This document shows positions 1 to 8,474 of a DNA stretch of 49,873 nt, piece by piece. The notes beneath the pieces are model-generated. The model was not told the DNA's origin. It searched no databases and was given only the letters and a program-made list of their open reading frames with translations. Every line of letters begins with the position of its first letter. Within the stretch, counting starts at the first letter, position 1. This DNA is from a virus. The translations under genes and the position numbers were made by a program. The stretch lies in IMG/VR virus record IMGVR_UViG_3300013116_000380, positions 1 to 49,873 of that record. One strand, given 5' to 3'.

Positions 1-2
1 GT

Positions 3-3000
3 TACAGTAGTATGTGGTCTGTGGACCGCCTCGAAAAGGAGCACAGGTGGCGAACTCAGATAGGCATAATGCACCAAACAATGGAGCTGGGCCAAAAGTG
101 GGGCGGCGATCCGTATAAAAGGTTCCTGCGAGGTTACGCCACCTCCATTGGTCATAGCCAAATTTACACGGGTTTCGCCGAAAAAATAGGCGGCCATTGC
201 GCGCTGGCATGGGCAGACAGGGGCGACAAGGCTGGCAAGGTGTCCCTTGCGGTGGATTATCGAAATTATTCAGCGGGCCTTGATCAACGACAACCCGACA
301 ACTTTTCCGGATTGGGGGAATTTGACGTATTCGATGTTCCAGGATGGAATCAACGAACCTCAGATAATAAAGAAACTATAGAATTGACTGATACTCAAGG
401 CTATACTTTTATTAACCGTGAGGTTCCCTCTCCAACTTACTGGCAGAGGTATCTTCCCGCTGGGGCAGAACAATTGGAAGGCTTGGATGCGGGCAACGGT
501 TATAGCGTTTGGGATTGGGTTTTTGCTCTTAATCAGCTTCGCCAAGGGTGGGATTGGACACAGAGATTAGAGGTATGGATTGGCGTCAATTTTGGTTCAT
601 ATCCTACCTTTACGCTTGCGGGACAAGTCTTTTCTTCCGGTAATCAACTACCGCACAGACGCCAGTCGCAGGGGGCTCCACATACCGCCCCCGGAATCTC
701 TAATTACGAGCATTGGTTAGCCTTCCTTGCTCAACAGGGAGCGGGCTCGCTCAATCGATATGCTGGTTTTTATAAATTCCCTCAGCGAGCGGTAGACTTT
801 GGGTTTGGCCCGATGACAGATGTCATGGAAGCTTACGGCCAACTCAAAAGGCACGGAATGAATAATTTTACGATTGGGCCCGATGAGGCCCATTCCTGGC
901 GTGGGCGAGAAAATCAAATGGACTCCTACTGCTCTCAATCGAAACGAAGTTCTCAATACAATGAATTGGCGGTCACGGATTTAACTAATATCCCCGTAGG
1001 GGAATGTATGAACTGGTTGTGGGAAAATGATATATCCGCCGGAGATATAATATCCATTCAGGATCATCGTAGCCCCAAACGTAACCGTCGCTTATGGAGG
1101 GCATACAACGACATTCCGAGCGGCACAATAAAATATGGAGATTTTCCGAAAGCCGGGACCAAGTTTATTCAATCATGGTGGACGGATTTATTTCAGGAAA
1201 TACTTGATTGGGACAGTTCTACGTGGTATCGTCATGGTGATAGGGTTATATATAAAGGAAACCTATGGCTGATGCCTCACGACTGGGCTAAAGATTGGGG
1301 TGATTGGGGTGATCCTGCGACAGACAACTACAATCGAGGCCTTGGTATAAGGGGGGACGACACAATGCCTGGGACCACCGGGGTTTGGAAGAGCAGTATT
1401 GAGGACGGGGCAGGGACTAAGCCGCATTGGGTCATCGGCAATCATCACGGAGGGCCCGACAATCAGGTTTCCGACGGCGGCACTCCCGGCGACGGAGGTT
1501 GCACTTCTCATAATCAAGGCGCTGACCAGAATCCTGAGAAATTCGCGCTTTATTCCGCCAAAGATATGATTGAGAATTGGAAGGATAGGCCATATACGGC
1601 TAGACATAATCGAGAATTGAGGTTTGAACTTGCCGAAAGGTTTATAAATGCGGAGGAAATTGACGAATATAATCCGCTGGCATCGACGATTTATGCCCCG
1701 GAAATAATATGGGCGAAAGATATTGAACTGGGCAAGAGATATACCGTGGTTTTCCCTGGGTGGGATCGGGAGTGGGTCAATGGCGAGCTTCACGAGACTA
1801 TTGACGATTGGGTCGATGAGTTTGGGGAGGAGTGGGAGGAGTGGACTTTTGACTTGCCCAATGGGTATTGGCCCACGGGTGCCGGTGACTCGATTAGGCA
1901 ATACATGCTGAACTTCGCATCGGGGACCAGCGAACTAGGTTTGGGTATTGGCGAATTGGAGCATCGCGGAGATTCCTCTTTTATCGCCAAGAAAAGCGGA
2001 TGGAATGTTCTTAGTGCAGATGCCCTTTGGTACGGTGGTCAAGTTGGCCACGATTGGGGTCTTTTTAATGTTTACAATTCCATAATGTTCTTTCATCCCT
2101 GGAGAATGTTCGACTGGAGGCCGACGTGGGGGGAATATGGAAGAGTGTCTGCAGCCGACTGGGAAACTATGACTAATGGTTTGCCTGCGATGTATCGGCC
2201 GTATTACGCGAGCGAGCCTGGAACTGCCGCCCAACCTGCTGGATCTGGACCACTAGGAGAAAGCTTATATAGAAGCGCTTATACTAACGCCAGCCTTCCT
2301 CACTGCGCGGGAGACGTAATATTGTCTGATGGAGATCTGTTCTTGGCTAAAAATTGCGGCAGTCATGGTGTGGGAGCTGCGTGGGATACCTGCGCAATTT
2401 ATGCCTTTTGGCATTTGGGCTCCTACGAGCCCTTTCCCCCGCCTAGCGAAAGTAAATCTAGGTGGCAGGAGGAATATGACGACAAGATCAGTGATGGATT
2501 ATCTCCTACCGTGTTGGACCCCATATATCGCAACGTACCCGGGGAGTCAACGATGGGGGGTGCTGAGGACCATCCGATGATGTGGGGAGACTATCGTATT
2601 GCCACGCAAGCGGACGTGGATGCGGGCGCAAATTCGTCGATAAACACACCCCCAACTGAGGTGGGGGACGCTTTTGGTAAGGTGGACTGGTCCGGAGCGA
2701 AGAAAGTCACCAACCAGTTCCTTCCGGATTCCTCGAATGGCCCGATGTGGTTGGGTGAGGCTTATGACCAGCCCCTTTTAAGAAAAAAGTCATGGGAACG
2801 ATTACTTAGAAAGCTCCACCCCTCCCTTCAAATGTCGGGTTGGGGTTTCGGCAACAACTTAGAACCGGGGGCATGGGGCGGCTGTCAGGTGCGTCCATAT
2901 TCCCCGCCCGGCTACTATAGGGGGGATTTAGTAAAAACCCAAGACGGCGGCGTTTGGAAGGTGTGGAGATTTAATGAGGAAGGGGGAAGTGCATCTGGCT

Positions 3001-4295
3001 ACGGAACAGGAGATGATGCTCCTGGCGGAGCAAATAACAAGTGGGAATACATTGGTGAAAATGGGGATTCCCTGGGCTGGCTATTGACTGGAGCGAAGGG
3101 CGCGTTTTATTCAGAGAGCTACCTAGATTCCGGAAACAAGCAGGAGCTTACTAAATGGTACATAAACGCAGAAGCAGGAAGCGACAACATACTGAAAGGC
3201 TCTACGGATATTTATGACTCTGAGGATGTATCAATAACCTGTAGGGGGTCTAAAATGTTTGCTTCGCGCGATGCGGCGATAAACTGGGTGATACGCAGGG
3301 CAAAAGAAAGGGAGAAACTAGGGTTTTCCTGGTACGATCATAAGACGAGAAAATGGGTTGCTGGAAGAAATTGGCTATGGGAGAATATAAATCTCGAGAG
3401 AATTTGGGATTATGGAGGCTGGGAACTAAGTGAAGGAGGGAAACCTGAGGGCGCGGGAGATAATGCTGACATATACGTCACGATGACTCCGCGAACGCAA
3501 TATTACCCGGGGGACCGGGCTTGGTGGAAGGGGGAGCTTTACGAATGTCAGGCGTTTCTTAGGTTAAATTCGTCCGATGAATTCACTACCCATCTTGGTG
3601 CCGGAACTTCGTATGTTGTCGGCGCCTCGAACCCGTGGAATGCTTATAATCCTGACGGCCGTTGGGGGGGTACGCCAGTGGGTGACTCGGTATTTCCGTA
3701 TACTAACCACTCTCTTCCCCACGTGGACGGTGAGCATATCCCCCCTTGGTGGGTAAAGAGTGGGGGTGGAACTTTTAAATTACCTGTTGTTGGTTTTGAT
3801 GATTACGACGGATCACATGATAATTCTAAACACCAAGGCGCCGCTGGCGTCCGGGAGGGCAGTAATTTAGCGGGAACAATGTCAATATTTCCCAACGATT
3901 ATTTTGACACCCAAGAGGAGGCTGAAGCTTTCGCTAGAAATCCGCAGGTCGCATCGAATTATAGTGATAGCAACACTTTTCAACCCGGCGGCCCATATAA
4001 AGGCCATCCGGGATTTACGGACGCAGACCTAATTGAAATCACAACTGAATACTGCGATAAATATGGGGCCGCAGGCGTAGATGGTGATTGCGAAGTGATT
4101 TACATCGGTGGGGCTGCGCACTCGCAATGCCTGGCTAGAATGCGCGGAATATGTGATTCATGGGAAGAGAAGATAGGGAATGCCCTTCCTGGTGGAACCA
4201 TAATTCCCAACGGGGAACTTTTCCTGTCGATACTGGGGTCTGCAAAATGGAAAGATTCCTGGGAAGATACTGGTAATAAAGTAGATACTGACTAA
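3..4295 (+). CDS. Giant Trp-rich virion/adhesion protein, 5'-partial
   Basis: The frame is open to the left edge of the window, and the first ATG (base 12) has no ribosome binding site, so the gene probably begins upstream. At least 1,427 residues are visible, very rich in Trp, Gly, Tyr and Asp, with no signal peptide or membrane segment. The pattern Tyr-x2-Gly-Asp-x-Val-x-(Tyr/Trp)-x-Gly-x-(Leu)-(Trp/Tyr), typical of the short CBM5/12 chitin-binding-like fold, occurs near bases 1230-1275, 2305-2355, 2910-2970 and 3500-3560. The same fold appears in other virion-type proteins of this window. A tail-spike, fibre or host-binding role fits best, but no catalytic domain is recognisable. The next gene starts 10 bases after the stop. 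Confidence 0.75.
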   Translation, partial: YSSMWSVDRLEKEHRWRTQIGIMHQTMELGQKWGGDPYKRFLRGYATSIGHSQIYTGFAEKIGGHCALAWADRGDKAGKVSLAVDYRNYSAGLDQRQPDNFSGLGEFDVFDVPGWNQRTSDNKETIELTDTQGYTFINREVPSPTYWQRYLPAGAEQLEGLDAGNGYSVWDWVFALNQLRQGWDWTQRLEVWIGVNFGSYPTFTLAGQVFSSGNQLPHRRQSQGAPHTAPGISNYEHWLAFLAQQGAGSLNRYAGFYKFPQRAVDFGFGPMTDVMEAYGQLKRHGMNNFTIGPDEAHSWRGRENQMDSYCSQSKRSSQYNELAVTDLTNIPVGECMNWLWENDISAGDIISIQDHRSPKRNRRLWRAYNDIPSGTIKYGDFPKAGTKFIQSWWTDLFQEILDWDSSTWYRHGDRVIYKGNLWLMPHDWAKDWGDWGDPATDNYNRGLGIRGDDTMPGTTGVWKSSIEDGAGTKPHWVIGNHHGGPDNQVSDGGTPGDGGCTSHNQGADQNPEKFALYSAKDMIENWKDRPYTARHNRELRFELAERFINAEEIDEYNPLASTIYAPEIIWAKDIELGKRYTVVFPGWDREWVNGELHETIDDWVDEFGEEWEEWTFDLPNGYWPTGAGDSIRQYMLNFASGTSELGLGIGELEHRGDSSFIAKKSGWNVLSADALWYGGQVGHDWGLFNVYNSIMFFHPWRMFDWRPTWGEYGRVSAADWETMTNGLPAMYRPYYASEPGTAAQPAGSGPLGESLYRSAYTNASLPHCAGDVILSDGDLFLAKNCGSHGVGAAWDTCAIYAFWHLGSYEPFPPPSESKSRWQEEYDDKISDGLSPTVLDPIYRNVPGESTMGGAEDHPMMWGDYRIATQADVDAGANSSINTPPTEVGDAFGKVDWSGAKKVTNQFLPDSSNGPMWLGEAYDQPLLRKKSWERLLRKLHPSLQMSGWGFGNNLEPGAWGGCQVRPYSPPGYYRGDLVKTQDGGVWKVWRFNEEGGSASGYGTGDDAPGGANNKWEYIGENGDSLGWLLTGAKGAFYSESYLDSGNKQELTKWYINAEAGSDNILKGSTDIYDSEDVSITCRGSKMFASRDAAINWVIRRAKEREKLGFSWYDHKTRKWVAGRNWLWENINLERIWDYGGWELSEGGKPEGAGDNADIYVTMTPRTQYYPGDRAWWKGELYECQAFLRLNSSDEFTTHLGAGTSYVVGASNPWNAYNPDGRWGGTPVGDSVFPYTNHSLPHVDGEHIPPWWVKSGGGTFKLPVVGFDDYDGSHDNSKHQGAAGVREGSNLAGTMSIFPNDYFDTQEEAEAFARNPQVASNYSDSNTFQPGGPYKGHPGFTDADLIEITTEYCDKYGAAGVDGDCEVIYIGGAAHSQCLARMRGICDSWEEKIGNALPGGTIIPNGELFLSILGSAKWKDSWEDTGNKVDTD

Positions 4296-4305
4296 TAATA
4301 CAATT

Positions 4306-5046
4306 ATGGATAACATATTATATGGAGCTCTGAGCAACACCGTAGTAGAGGTGCATTTTCTATCAAAAGCAGGCTTCATTACCCGGGGACTGTTTTCAAA
4401 CTGCACGAGATTAATTCCTCAGGGGCAGGCCAGACATAAAGAATTTAGCTTTTTTGCCTGCTATGAATTTTTCAGAAAAAGGGTTGTCAAAATAGAGAAC
4501 GAAGCGGAAATCACGGGGGTGCTCTTTGAGAACCCCGACGGCGTTCGACCTGGGCAGCTCATATACGGCGAATGTCAACCGTCTAAGGAGTGGGTGCGGG
4601 GGCAGGTCGATCGGTTTATTCTTGAAGCCAACCCATTTGGCAGGGGCATAATTAAAGATCTCGATGACAAGCATAAGGTTACCGCAATAGAATTTTTCTC
4701 CGGTGAAAGCTCTATTCCTGAGGGGGTGCCGCTAAATCATCTAATAGACGATTTGATTTGTAGTGAAATTTTTATAAATGTTCCCAAGGAATTATTAATT
4801 GAAAAATTTTTAAGCAAGGCTGAATCCATGCACAAGCAATGGGACCGTCTAATAGATTTATATGCGGAGCTATCTATTTCAGAAATTAGGAAAGATGAAA
4901 ATATACCATTCGCCCAGAAGCCGGGCATAATTGCCAGAATCAGGAAGGCTCCTCTTCATTCGCCCACAGGCTTCAAATCCGCTCTAGATCTGAGCGAATA
5001 TTGGCCTAAGGAACTAATGCCTAAGCCTTCTTCTGTTTTTTCTTAG
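4306..5046 (+). CDS. Hypothetical protein, 246 aa
   Basis: I do not recognise this protein. It starts at ATG 4306, ten bases after the giant protein, without a clear Shine-Dalgarno sequence. It is a soluble mixed alpha/beta sequence: an N-terminal segment rich in Phe and Arg, a middle with a Pro-Asp-Gly turn, and a helical C-terminal third (about residues 150-200). No signal peptide, membrane span or cysteine cluster is seen. Its 3' end overlaps by 26 bases the 3' end of the small gene on the opposite strand. Position suggests a virion or assembly-associated protein; that is inference only. Confidence 0.7.
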   Translation: MDNILYGALSNTVVEVHFLSKAGFITRGLFSNCTRLIPQGQARHKEFSFFACYEFFRKRVVKIENEAEITGVLFENPDGVRPGQLIYGECQPSKEWVRGQVDRFILEANPFGRGIIKDLDDKHKVTAIEFFSGESSIPEGVPLNHLIDDLICSEIFINVPKELLIEKFLSKAESMHKQWDRLIDLYAELSISEIRKDENIPFAQKPGIIARIRKAPLHSPTGFKSALDLSEYWPKELMPKPSSVFS

Positions 5047-5227
5047 CTTTAATTCTCTTTATCTCTTTCGGCAAAATCCTACCAACCCTTCTCGCCTCGC
5101 CGTCAAGTATCATATCTGCGGGCGAGAGCCCGTCGAGAAGATCATTTTCCGCTTTAAGCCAAGTGGTAGATTCGTACCCATTAAGATTATTGCTGAGGTA
5201 GCTCAGTATATCTCTGGTATCTTTCAT
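5021..5227 (-). CDS. Small DUF2384-like (Xre/MbcA/ParS antitoxin C-terminal type) protein
   Basis: This 68-residue protein is the only leftward gene in the left third. The segment Trp-Leu-x4-Asp-x-Leu-x-Asp-Gly-x-Ser-Pro, followed by a Gly-Glu-x2-Arg-Arg-Val helix, matches the toxin-binding DUF2384 domain found at the C-terminus of Xre, MbcA and ParS antitoxins. There is no N-terminal helix-turn-helix, no adjacent RES toxin gene, and the tail is a Lys-rich run. I chose ATG 5227 because AT-rich TTATATATA lies directly before it; an upstream in-frame ATG at 5242 is possible. It is divergent from phoH. It may act as an orphan antitoxin mimic, but only the domain resemblance is visible. Confidence 0.65.
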   Translation of the reverse strand: MKDTRDILSYLSNNLNGYESTTWLKAENDLLDGLSPADMILDGEARRVGRILPKEIKRIKAKKKQKKA

Positions 5228-5268
5228 TATATATAAGTACACTTTATCGTTCTGTAGTGTGTATATAC

Positions 5269-5276
5269 ATATATAG
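5269..5276 (+). promoter_or_regulatory. ATATATAG start-proximal element upstream of phoH
   Basis: The octamer ATATATAG lies three bases before the ATG of the PhoH gene. The identical octamer at the identical distance precedes the zinc-ribbon gene at 8475. It may be a late-promoter -10 element or a translation-start element. No good -35 box is seen. Confidence 0.35.
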
Positions 5277-5279
5277 CTA

Positions 5280-5993
5280 ATGGCTCACGATAAGTCTAAA
5301 AAAAATTTTGTTATCCCACAATTGGCACAAAGCGTTCATATCCATTCACTAAGGTTGACGGATAGGCAGAAAAGGTTTTTGTCTATCGCGTTCAACGATG
5401 ATACTAAGATAATGTTTGTCGCCGGACCGGCGGGCTCCACTAAAACTTATATGGCAGTTTATTCTGCGTTGAGGCTTTTGAGTGCGTCAGATAAGATGGA
5501 TTTACTATATGTCCGCACAGTCATTGAGAGCGCAGAAAAGGGGCTTGGGGCCTTGCCTGGGGATATAGATGAAAAATTCAATCCCTATATGGCGCCACTG
5601 GAGGACAAGCTTTATGAAATGCTTCCTAAAAACAATACTGCCAAAAGGGAAATGCTTGAAAGTGGCAGAATTTCTGCAATGCCGATAAATTATCTTAGAG
5701 GAGCAAACTGGAAGGATAAGATCGTAATTGCAGATGAAGCTCAAAACTTTACCTATAAGGAGCTTACGACGCTTGTCACTAGAATTGGGGAGAATTGCAA
5801 ATTGTTTATTTGTGGAGACTTTATGCAGAGCGACATCAATGGAAAGAGTGGATTTCCGGCCATGTTTGACCTGTTTAACGACAGGGAAAGTGTAAAGAGA
5901 GGTATACATGCATTTAGATTTGGAAAAGAGGACATACTGAGAAGTGAAATACTTAAATATATTATCGGGAAGTTGGATAGCGCAAAAAGCTAG
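5280..5993 (+). CDS. phoH: PhoH-like P-loop ATPase
   Basis: PhoH-family ATPase of 237 residues, common in marine phages; a role in RNA metabolism or phosphate-stress response has been proposed, but the phage function is unsettled. Walker A is GPAGSTKT at residues 49-56 (Thr replaces the usual Gly before Lys), and Walker B is IVIADEA at 148-154 followed by Gln-Asn. The sensor-like segment FICGDFMQSD also fits the family. Length is near the family's minimal ATPase core, with only about 25 extra N-terminal residues. It is the first gene after a divergent gap and its 3' end overlaps the following protease gene by 50 bases, implying translational coupling. Confidence 0.93.
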   Translation: MAHDKSKKNFVIPQLAQSVHIHSLRLTDRQKRFLSIAFNDDTKIMFVAGPAGSTKTYMAVYSALRLLSASDKMDLLYVRTVIESAEKGLGALPGDIDEKFNPYMAPLEDKLYEMLPKNNTAKREMLESGRISAMPINYLRGANWKDKIVIADEAQNFTYKELTTLVTRIGENCKLFICGDFMQSDINGKSGFPAMFDLFNDRESVKRGIHAFRFGKEDILRSEILKYIIGKLDSAKS

Positions 5994-6888
5994 AGCTAAA
6001 TATTTCGGAAGATGTAAATTAAACGTGCCTGATGCCCCCGTTGATTCCAGAGACTGGATCACTTCAAGGATATGGCGAGCCAGAGAGGTTGATCTAAAGG
6101 AGTTTTCCAGGCGCGACCTTACGCCTCGCGTCAAGAACCAAGGGTCAATTGGGTCTTGCGTTGGCCACAGCGGCCGCGTTGTTTACGGTTCGACGGAAGA
6201 ATTCAAGGACAAGGAGCCTAGTGCTATGTGGATTTATAAAAAAGGGCAATTATATGACCCTTGGCCGGGAGAAGATTATTCCGGCACGACCATCCGTGGC
6301 GCATGCAAGGGGCTGGTCAAAGAAGGGTGCTGCGAAGAGAAATATTGGCCAGACCTCCGCAAGGAGGGGGCGCCCATGTCTCCTGAGGCTCCGGAGAACG
6401 CGCTTAAGTATAAGATTAATGGATACTATGTAATTCCCAAGGGAGATACAGACCGGATTAAGTCGGCTTTATTAAAAGAGCCTCTATGGACGTCGATTAA
6501 GGTCAGAAGGCATTTTTTTCAAACCGACAGCACGGGCGTTGTGAATTCTGATAAGTTTTTGTCCTCCGAAGTTGTCGGTGGGCATGCAGTGTCGATGATT
6601 GGCTGGAAGGAGATTGACGGGAAGCTATATTGGGAGTTTCAAAATAGCTGGGGGCGATGGTTCGGGAACAAAGGGTACTTTTTCATGGAGGATTCTTTAT
6701 ATCGGGATGCGATCATTAATGCCGTCGGACCCTATTATCTAGACGTTAAGTCCGAGGAGAAAGAACCTGATCCAGAACCTGATCCAGAACCTGATCCAAA
6801 GCCTGAGAAGAAAAAGTTTAATAAAAAATATTTAATTATTGCAGCAATGGCGATTACGGCCCTTTGGGCCATTATAGAAATAATGTAA
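5944..6888 (+). CDS. Papain-like (C1A) cysteine protease with C-terminal membrane anchor
   Basis: A papain-family peptidase of 314 residues. The oxyanion Gln66 and nucleophile Cys72 sit in NQGSIGSCVGHS, His214 in GGHAVSMIGW and Asn234 in FQNSWG, so the complete catalytic set is present in order. No long inhibitory propeptide or signal peptide is seen; the domain begins near residue 35. After it comes an acidic Glu-Pro-Asp-Pro repeat (273-286), a Lys-rich stretch and one membrane segment (about 296-313). The start is GTG 5944, nine bases after GAGGA and inside the end of phoH. It is followed by small membrane-protein genes, so a lysis or envelope-degrading role is plausible. Papain-like enzymes are unusual in this position; a virion-associated protease is an alternative. 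Confidence 0.9.
   Translation: MKYLNILSGSWIAQKARAKYFGRCKLNVPDAPVDSRDWITSRIWRAREVDLKEFSRRDLTPRVKNQGSIGSCVGHSGRVVYGSTEEFKDKEPSAMWIYKKGQLYDPWPGEDYSGTTIRGACKGLVKEGCCEEKYWPDLRKEGAPMSPEAPENALKYKINGYYVIPKGDTDRIKSALLKEPLWTSIKVRRHFFQTDSTGVVNSDKFLSSEVVGGHAVSMIGWKEIDGKLYWEFQNSWGRWFGNKGYFFMEDSLYRDAIINAVGPYYLDVKSEEKEPDPEPDPEPDPKPEKKKFNKKYLIIAAMAITALWAIIEIM
6763..6798 (+). repeat. Three tandem 12-base repeats coding Glu-Pro-Asp-Pro
   Basis: Three identical copies of GAACCTGATCCA encode the EPDP linker between the protease domain and its membrane anchor. Replication slippage could change the linker length. Confidence 0.85.
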
Positions 6889-6909
6889 CTTTAATAAGGA
6901 GAAAAAATA

Positions 6910-7092
6910 ATGGAAAAACAATTCTACCACAGCAAGAAATTTTGGGCAGCCGTAGTGGCCACCGCTGTTCCTATGCTTAATCACCATTTCGGGTGGGGCT
7001 GGGATGCGGATCATATCACGACTATTGTGACCCCCATGATAGCCTATATCTTGGGCCAGGGGCTTGCCGACCTAGGGAAAAACAAAAAATAA
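6910..7092 (+). CDS. Small membrane protein, holin-like
   Basis: Sixty residues: a charged N-terminus (MEKQFYHSKK), a hydrophobic Ala/Val segment at about 11-24, an aromatic Gly-Trp-Gly-Trp turn, a second hydrophobic segment at about 37-53 and a Lys-rich tail. This two-span small-protein architecture with charged ends is typical of phage holins, but no family is certain. AGGAG sits correctly before the ATG. Its stop codon overlaps the next start (TAATG). The neighbouring protease with membrane anchor and the lipoprotein support a lysis cassette. Confidence 0.7.
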   Translation: MEKQFYHSKKFWAAVVATAVPMLNHHFGWGWDADHITTIVTPMIAYILGQGLADLGKNKK

Positions 7093-7526
7093 TGGGCGCA
7101 ATTCTAAATACTATTCTGGGCGCCGGAATCAAGATAGGAGCAAACATCTTGAACGCCTGGCTTGAGCAGAAGCGACAAGATCAGCTCATGCTGGCCGCAA
7201 GGGATGAGAAGATGATTGAAGCGGCTATTAAAAGTCAAGCCGCCCAAGCAAAGGATCCGTTCGTAAAAATAACTAGACGAATATTATTTATGTCTATAAC
7301 ATTTACTTTATGTTATTTAATGTTGTTTTATGCTCACAATCCAAATATTAGTTATGATGTTATTGTCCCTAAGGGCGAAAACACTAGGTGGGGTATATTT
7401 TCTTGGTTTTTTGGAGGAGAGGACTTTCATGTAGTGAGGCTTACGGGGGGGCTTATGCTTTCTTCGTTTTTAGACCTATGCTTTATGGTCGTAGGTTTTT
7501 ATGCAATACCCAGTAGGAGGAGATGA
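7092..7526 (+). CDS. Multi-span membrane protein, possible 3TM-type holin
   Basis: The frame opens earlier, but the natural start is ATG 7092, overlapping the previous stop as TAATG, which gives 144 residues beginning MGAILNTILGAG. The N-terminus is a Gly/Ala/Ile-rich amphipathic or membrane segment, followed by a charged helix with Gln/Lys/Asp, a strong membrane span (residues about 65-82), a loop carrying aromatic residues and a further span near the C-terminus ending in Arg-Arg-Arg. The layout recalls three-span holins of gene-transfer-agent and marine phage type, though I cannot assign the family firmly. Confidence 0.7.
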   Translation: MGAILNTILGAGIKIGANILNAWLEQKRQDQLMLAARDEKMIEAAIKSQAAQAKDPFVKITRRILFMSITFTLCYLMLFYAHNPNISYDVIVPKGENTRWGIFSWFFGGEDFHVVRLTGGLMLSSFLDLCFMVVGFYAIPSRRR

Positions 7527-7837
7527 TGAATAAAATTATATTATTAATATTGTTAATATTTATGAGCACTGGCTGTAGTGGCCCGAAGATATTTAAAAGT
7601 CGAAACGCCGCACCGTCCGCTCCGGTGCCAAATGTAGTAGAGTCATTCGAAGCTGTTGATACAGATAAAAATGGGACAATAAACAGGGAGGAGTACTATT
7701 CAAATTCTGTATCAATTAATACCGATCAGCCTACATCTGGGTTAGGATGGATTGTATTAGCGGTTATTATATGTACTTTCGGATCTGCGTTTGTATACAG
7801 AAAGCAGCGCATTAATGGAGTTTGTAAGTGTAAATAA
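7526..7837 (+). CDS. Lipoprotein with one EF-hand loop and a C-terminal membrane span
   Basis: About 103 residues. The N-terminus is a short basic start, a Leu/Ile-rich core and a lipobox-like Ser-Thr-Gly-Cys, so it is probably lipidated. The loop DTDKNGTINREE (residues 46-57 counted from the first of two Met codons) is a canonical 12-residue EF-hand calcium loop. A second hydrophobic segment lies near the C-terminus (GWIVLAVIICTFGSAFV), followed by a Lys/Cys tail. Two ATG codons are adjacent; the second (7526) has better spacing from AGGAGG. A small lipoprotein after holin-like genes could be an outer-membrane spanin component, but the EF-hand is not usual for spanins. Confidence 0.75.
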   Translation: MNKIILLILLIFMSTGCSGPKIFKSRNAAPSAPVPNVVESFEAVDTDKNGTINREEYYSNSVSINTDQPTSGLGWIVLAVIICTFGSAFVYRKQRINGVCKCK

Positions 7838-7842
7838 ATATT

Positions 7843-8439
7843 ATGGAAACTGAATTGCTCACAGCCATTGCCACTATCGTGTCTTCTGTTGCTACCTTAG
7901 TTGGGGTTTGGGCGAAAAAGAAATGGTCTGAGCGCCACAAGAATACGGTAGAGGGGCACGTAAGGGCGGGATCTAACGTTAATACGGCACTGAAGTATAC
8001 TAAGCAGATGATGTTCTCCGGTAGGGCTTACGTTCTAGAATTTCATAATGGAGGGCATTTTTTTTCCGGAAGAGGCCAGCAAAAATTTAGCTGTACGCAC
8101 GAAACTGTGGAGGCGGGGATAAGCTCTGAATGTATTCATTCTCAAGATCATAGGGTTTCTAACTATAGCGAATATATTACGGAATTAGTCTCGGTTGGGT
8201 CTTTTTCTTGCTTGGATATTAATGAAATTCGAGACAGCGGTTTCAGGTCCTTGTTGAACTCTAAGGGTGTGCAGGCAATTTATAATGTTCCGATTACGAC
8301 TTTAAATGGTAAGGTTATCGGAATATTGGGCGTGGATTATATCTCAAAAATCGAAGCATTTCCTGGGGATGTGGAGGGCATGACGACGGAAGAGTTTATG
8401 CAAAACCAGGCAAAGCTAATCGCTGGGTATTTAATATAG
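7843..8439 (+). CDS. Membrane-anchored GAF-like protein
   Basis: A protein of 198 residues with an N-terminal hydrophobic segment (about 5-23) followed by basic Lys-Lys-Lys, consistent with a single membrane anchor. The remainder has the beta-alpha order of a GAF-type sensor domain: an N-terminal helix, the strand RAYVLEFHNGG, a central Glu/Cys/His-rich section, and a closing hairpin VIGILGVDYIS followed by a helix. No catalytic motif is evident. The start ATG follows an AT-rich leader without Shine-Dalgarno. It ends the probable lysis/envelope cassette. A ligand-sensing or host-membrane role is possible but unproven. Confidence 0.7.
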   Translation: METELLTAIATIVSSVATLVGVWAKKKWSERHKNTVEGHVRAGSNVNTALKYTKQMMFSGRAYVLEFHNGGHFFSGRGQQKFSCTHETVEAGISSECIHSQDHRVSNYSEYITELVSVGSFSCLDINEIRDSGFRSLLNSKGVQAIYNVPITTLNGKVIGILGVDYISKIEAFPGDVEGMTTEEFMQNQAKLIAGYLI

Positions 8440-8463
8440 TAGATTTTTTAACAAAAAAGCCTT

Positions 8464-8471
8464 ATATATAG
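8464..8471 (+). promoter_or_regulatory. ATATATAG start-proximal element upstream of the zinc-ribbon gene
   Basis: Same octamer and same three-base distance to the ATG as at 5269. The longer string CTTATATATA (8461-8470) also precedes the leftward DUF2384-like gene on the other strand. It is possibly a late promoter read by the phage sigma-like factor. Confidence 0.35.
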
Positions 8472-8474
8472 TAT

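Noticed and set aside
1263-1901. Open frame of 212 codons on the minus strand inside the giant left gene
   Set aside because: It lies completely inside a convincing 1,427-residue frame, has no ribosome binding site and its composition (Pro/Arg/Ile mixture) is that of an antisense shadow.
5505-6134. Minus-strand frame of 209 codons opposite phoH and the protease
   Set aside because: Both plus-strand genes show clear families; the antisense frame has no recognisable domain or start signal.
8446-8457. Terminator from TTTTTT-AAC-AAAAAA after the GAF-like gene
   Set aside because: The stem is only A-T pairs and would be unstable; it is more likely part of an AT-rich start region.
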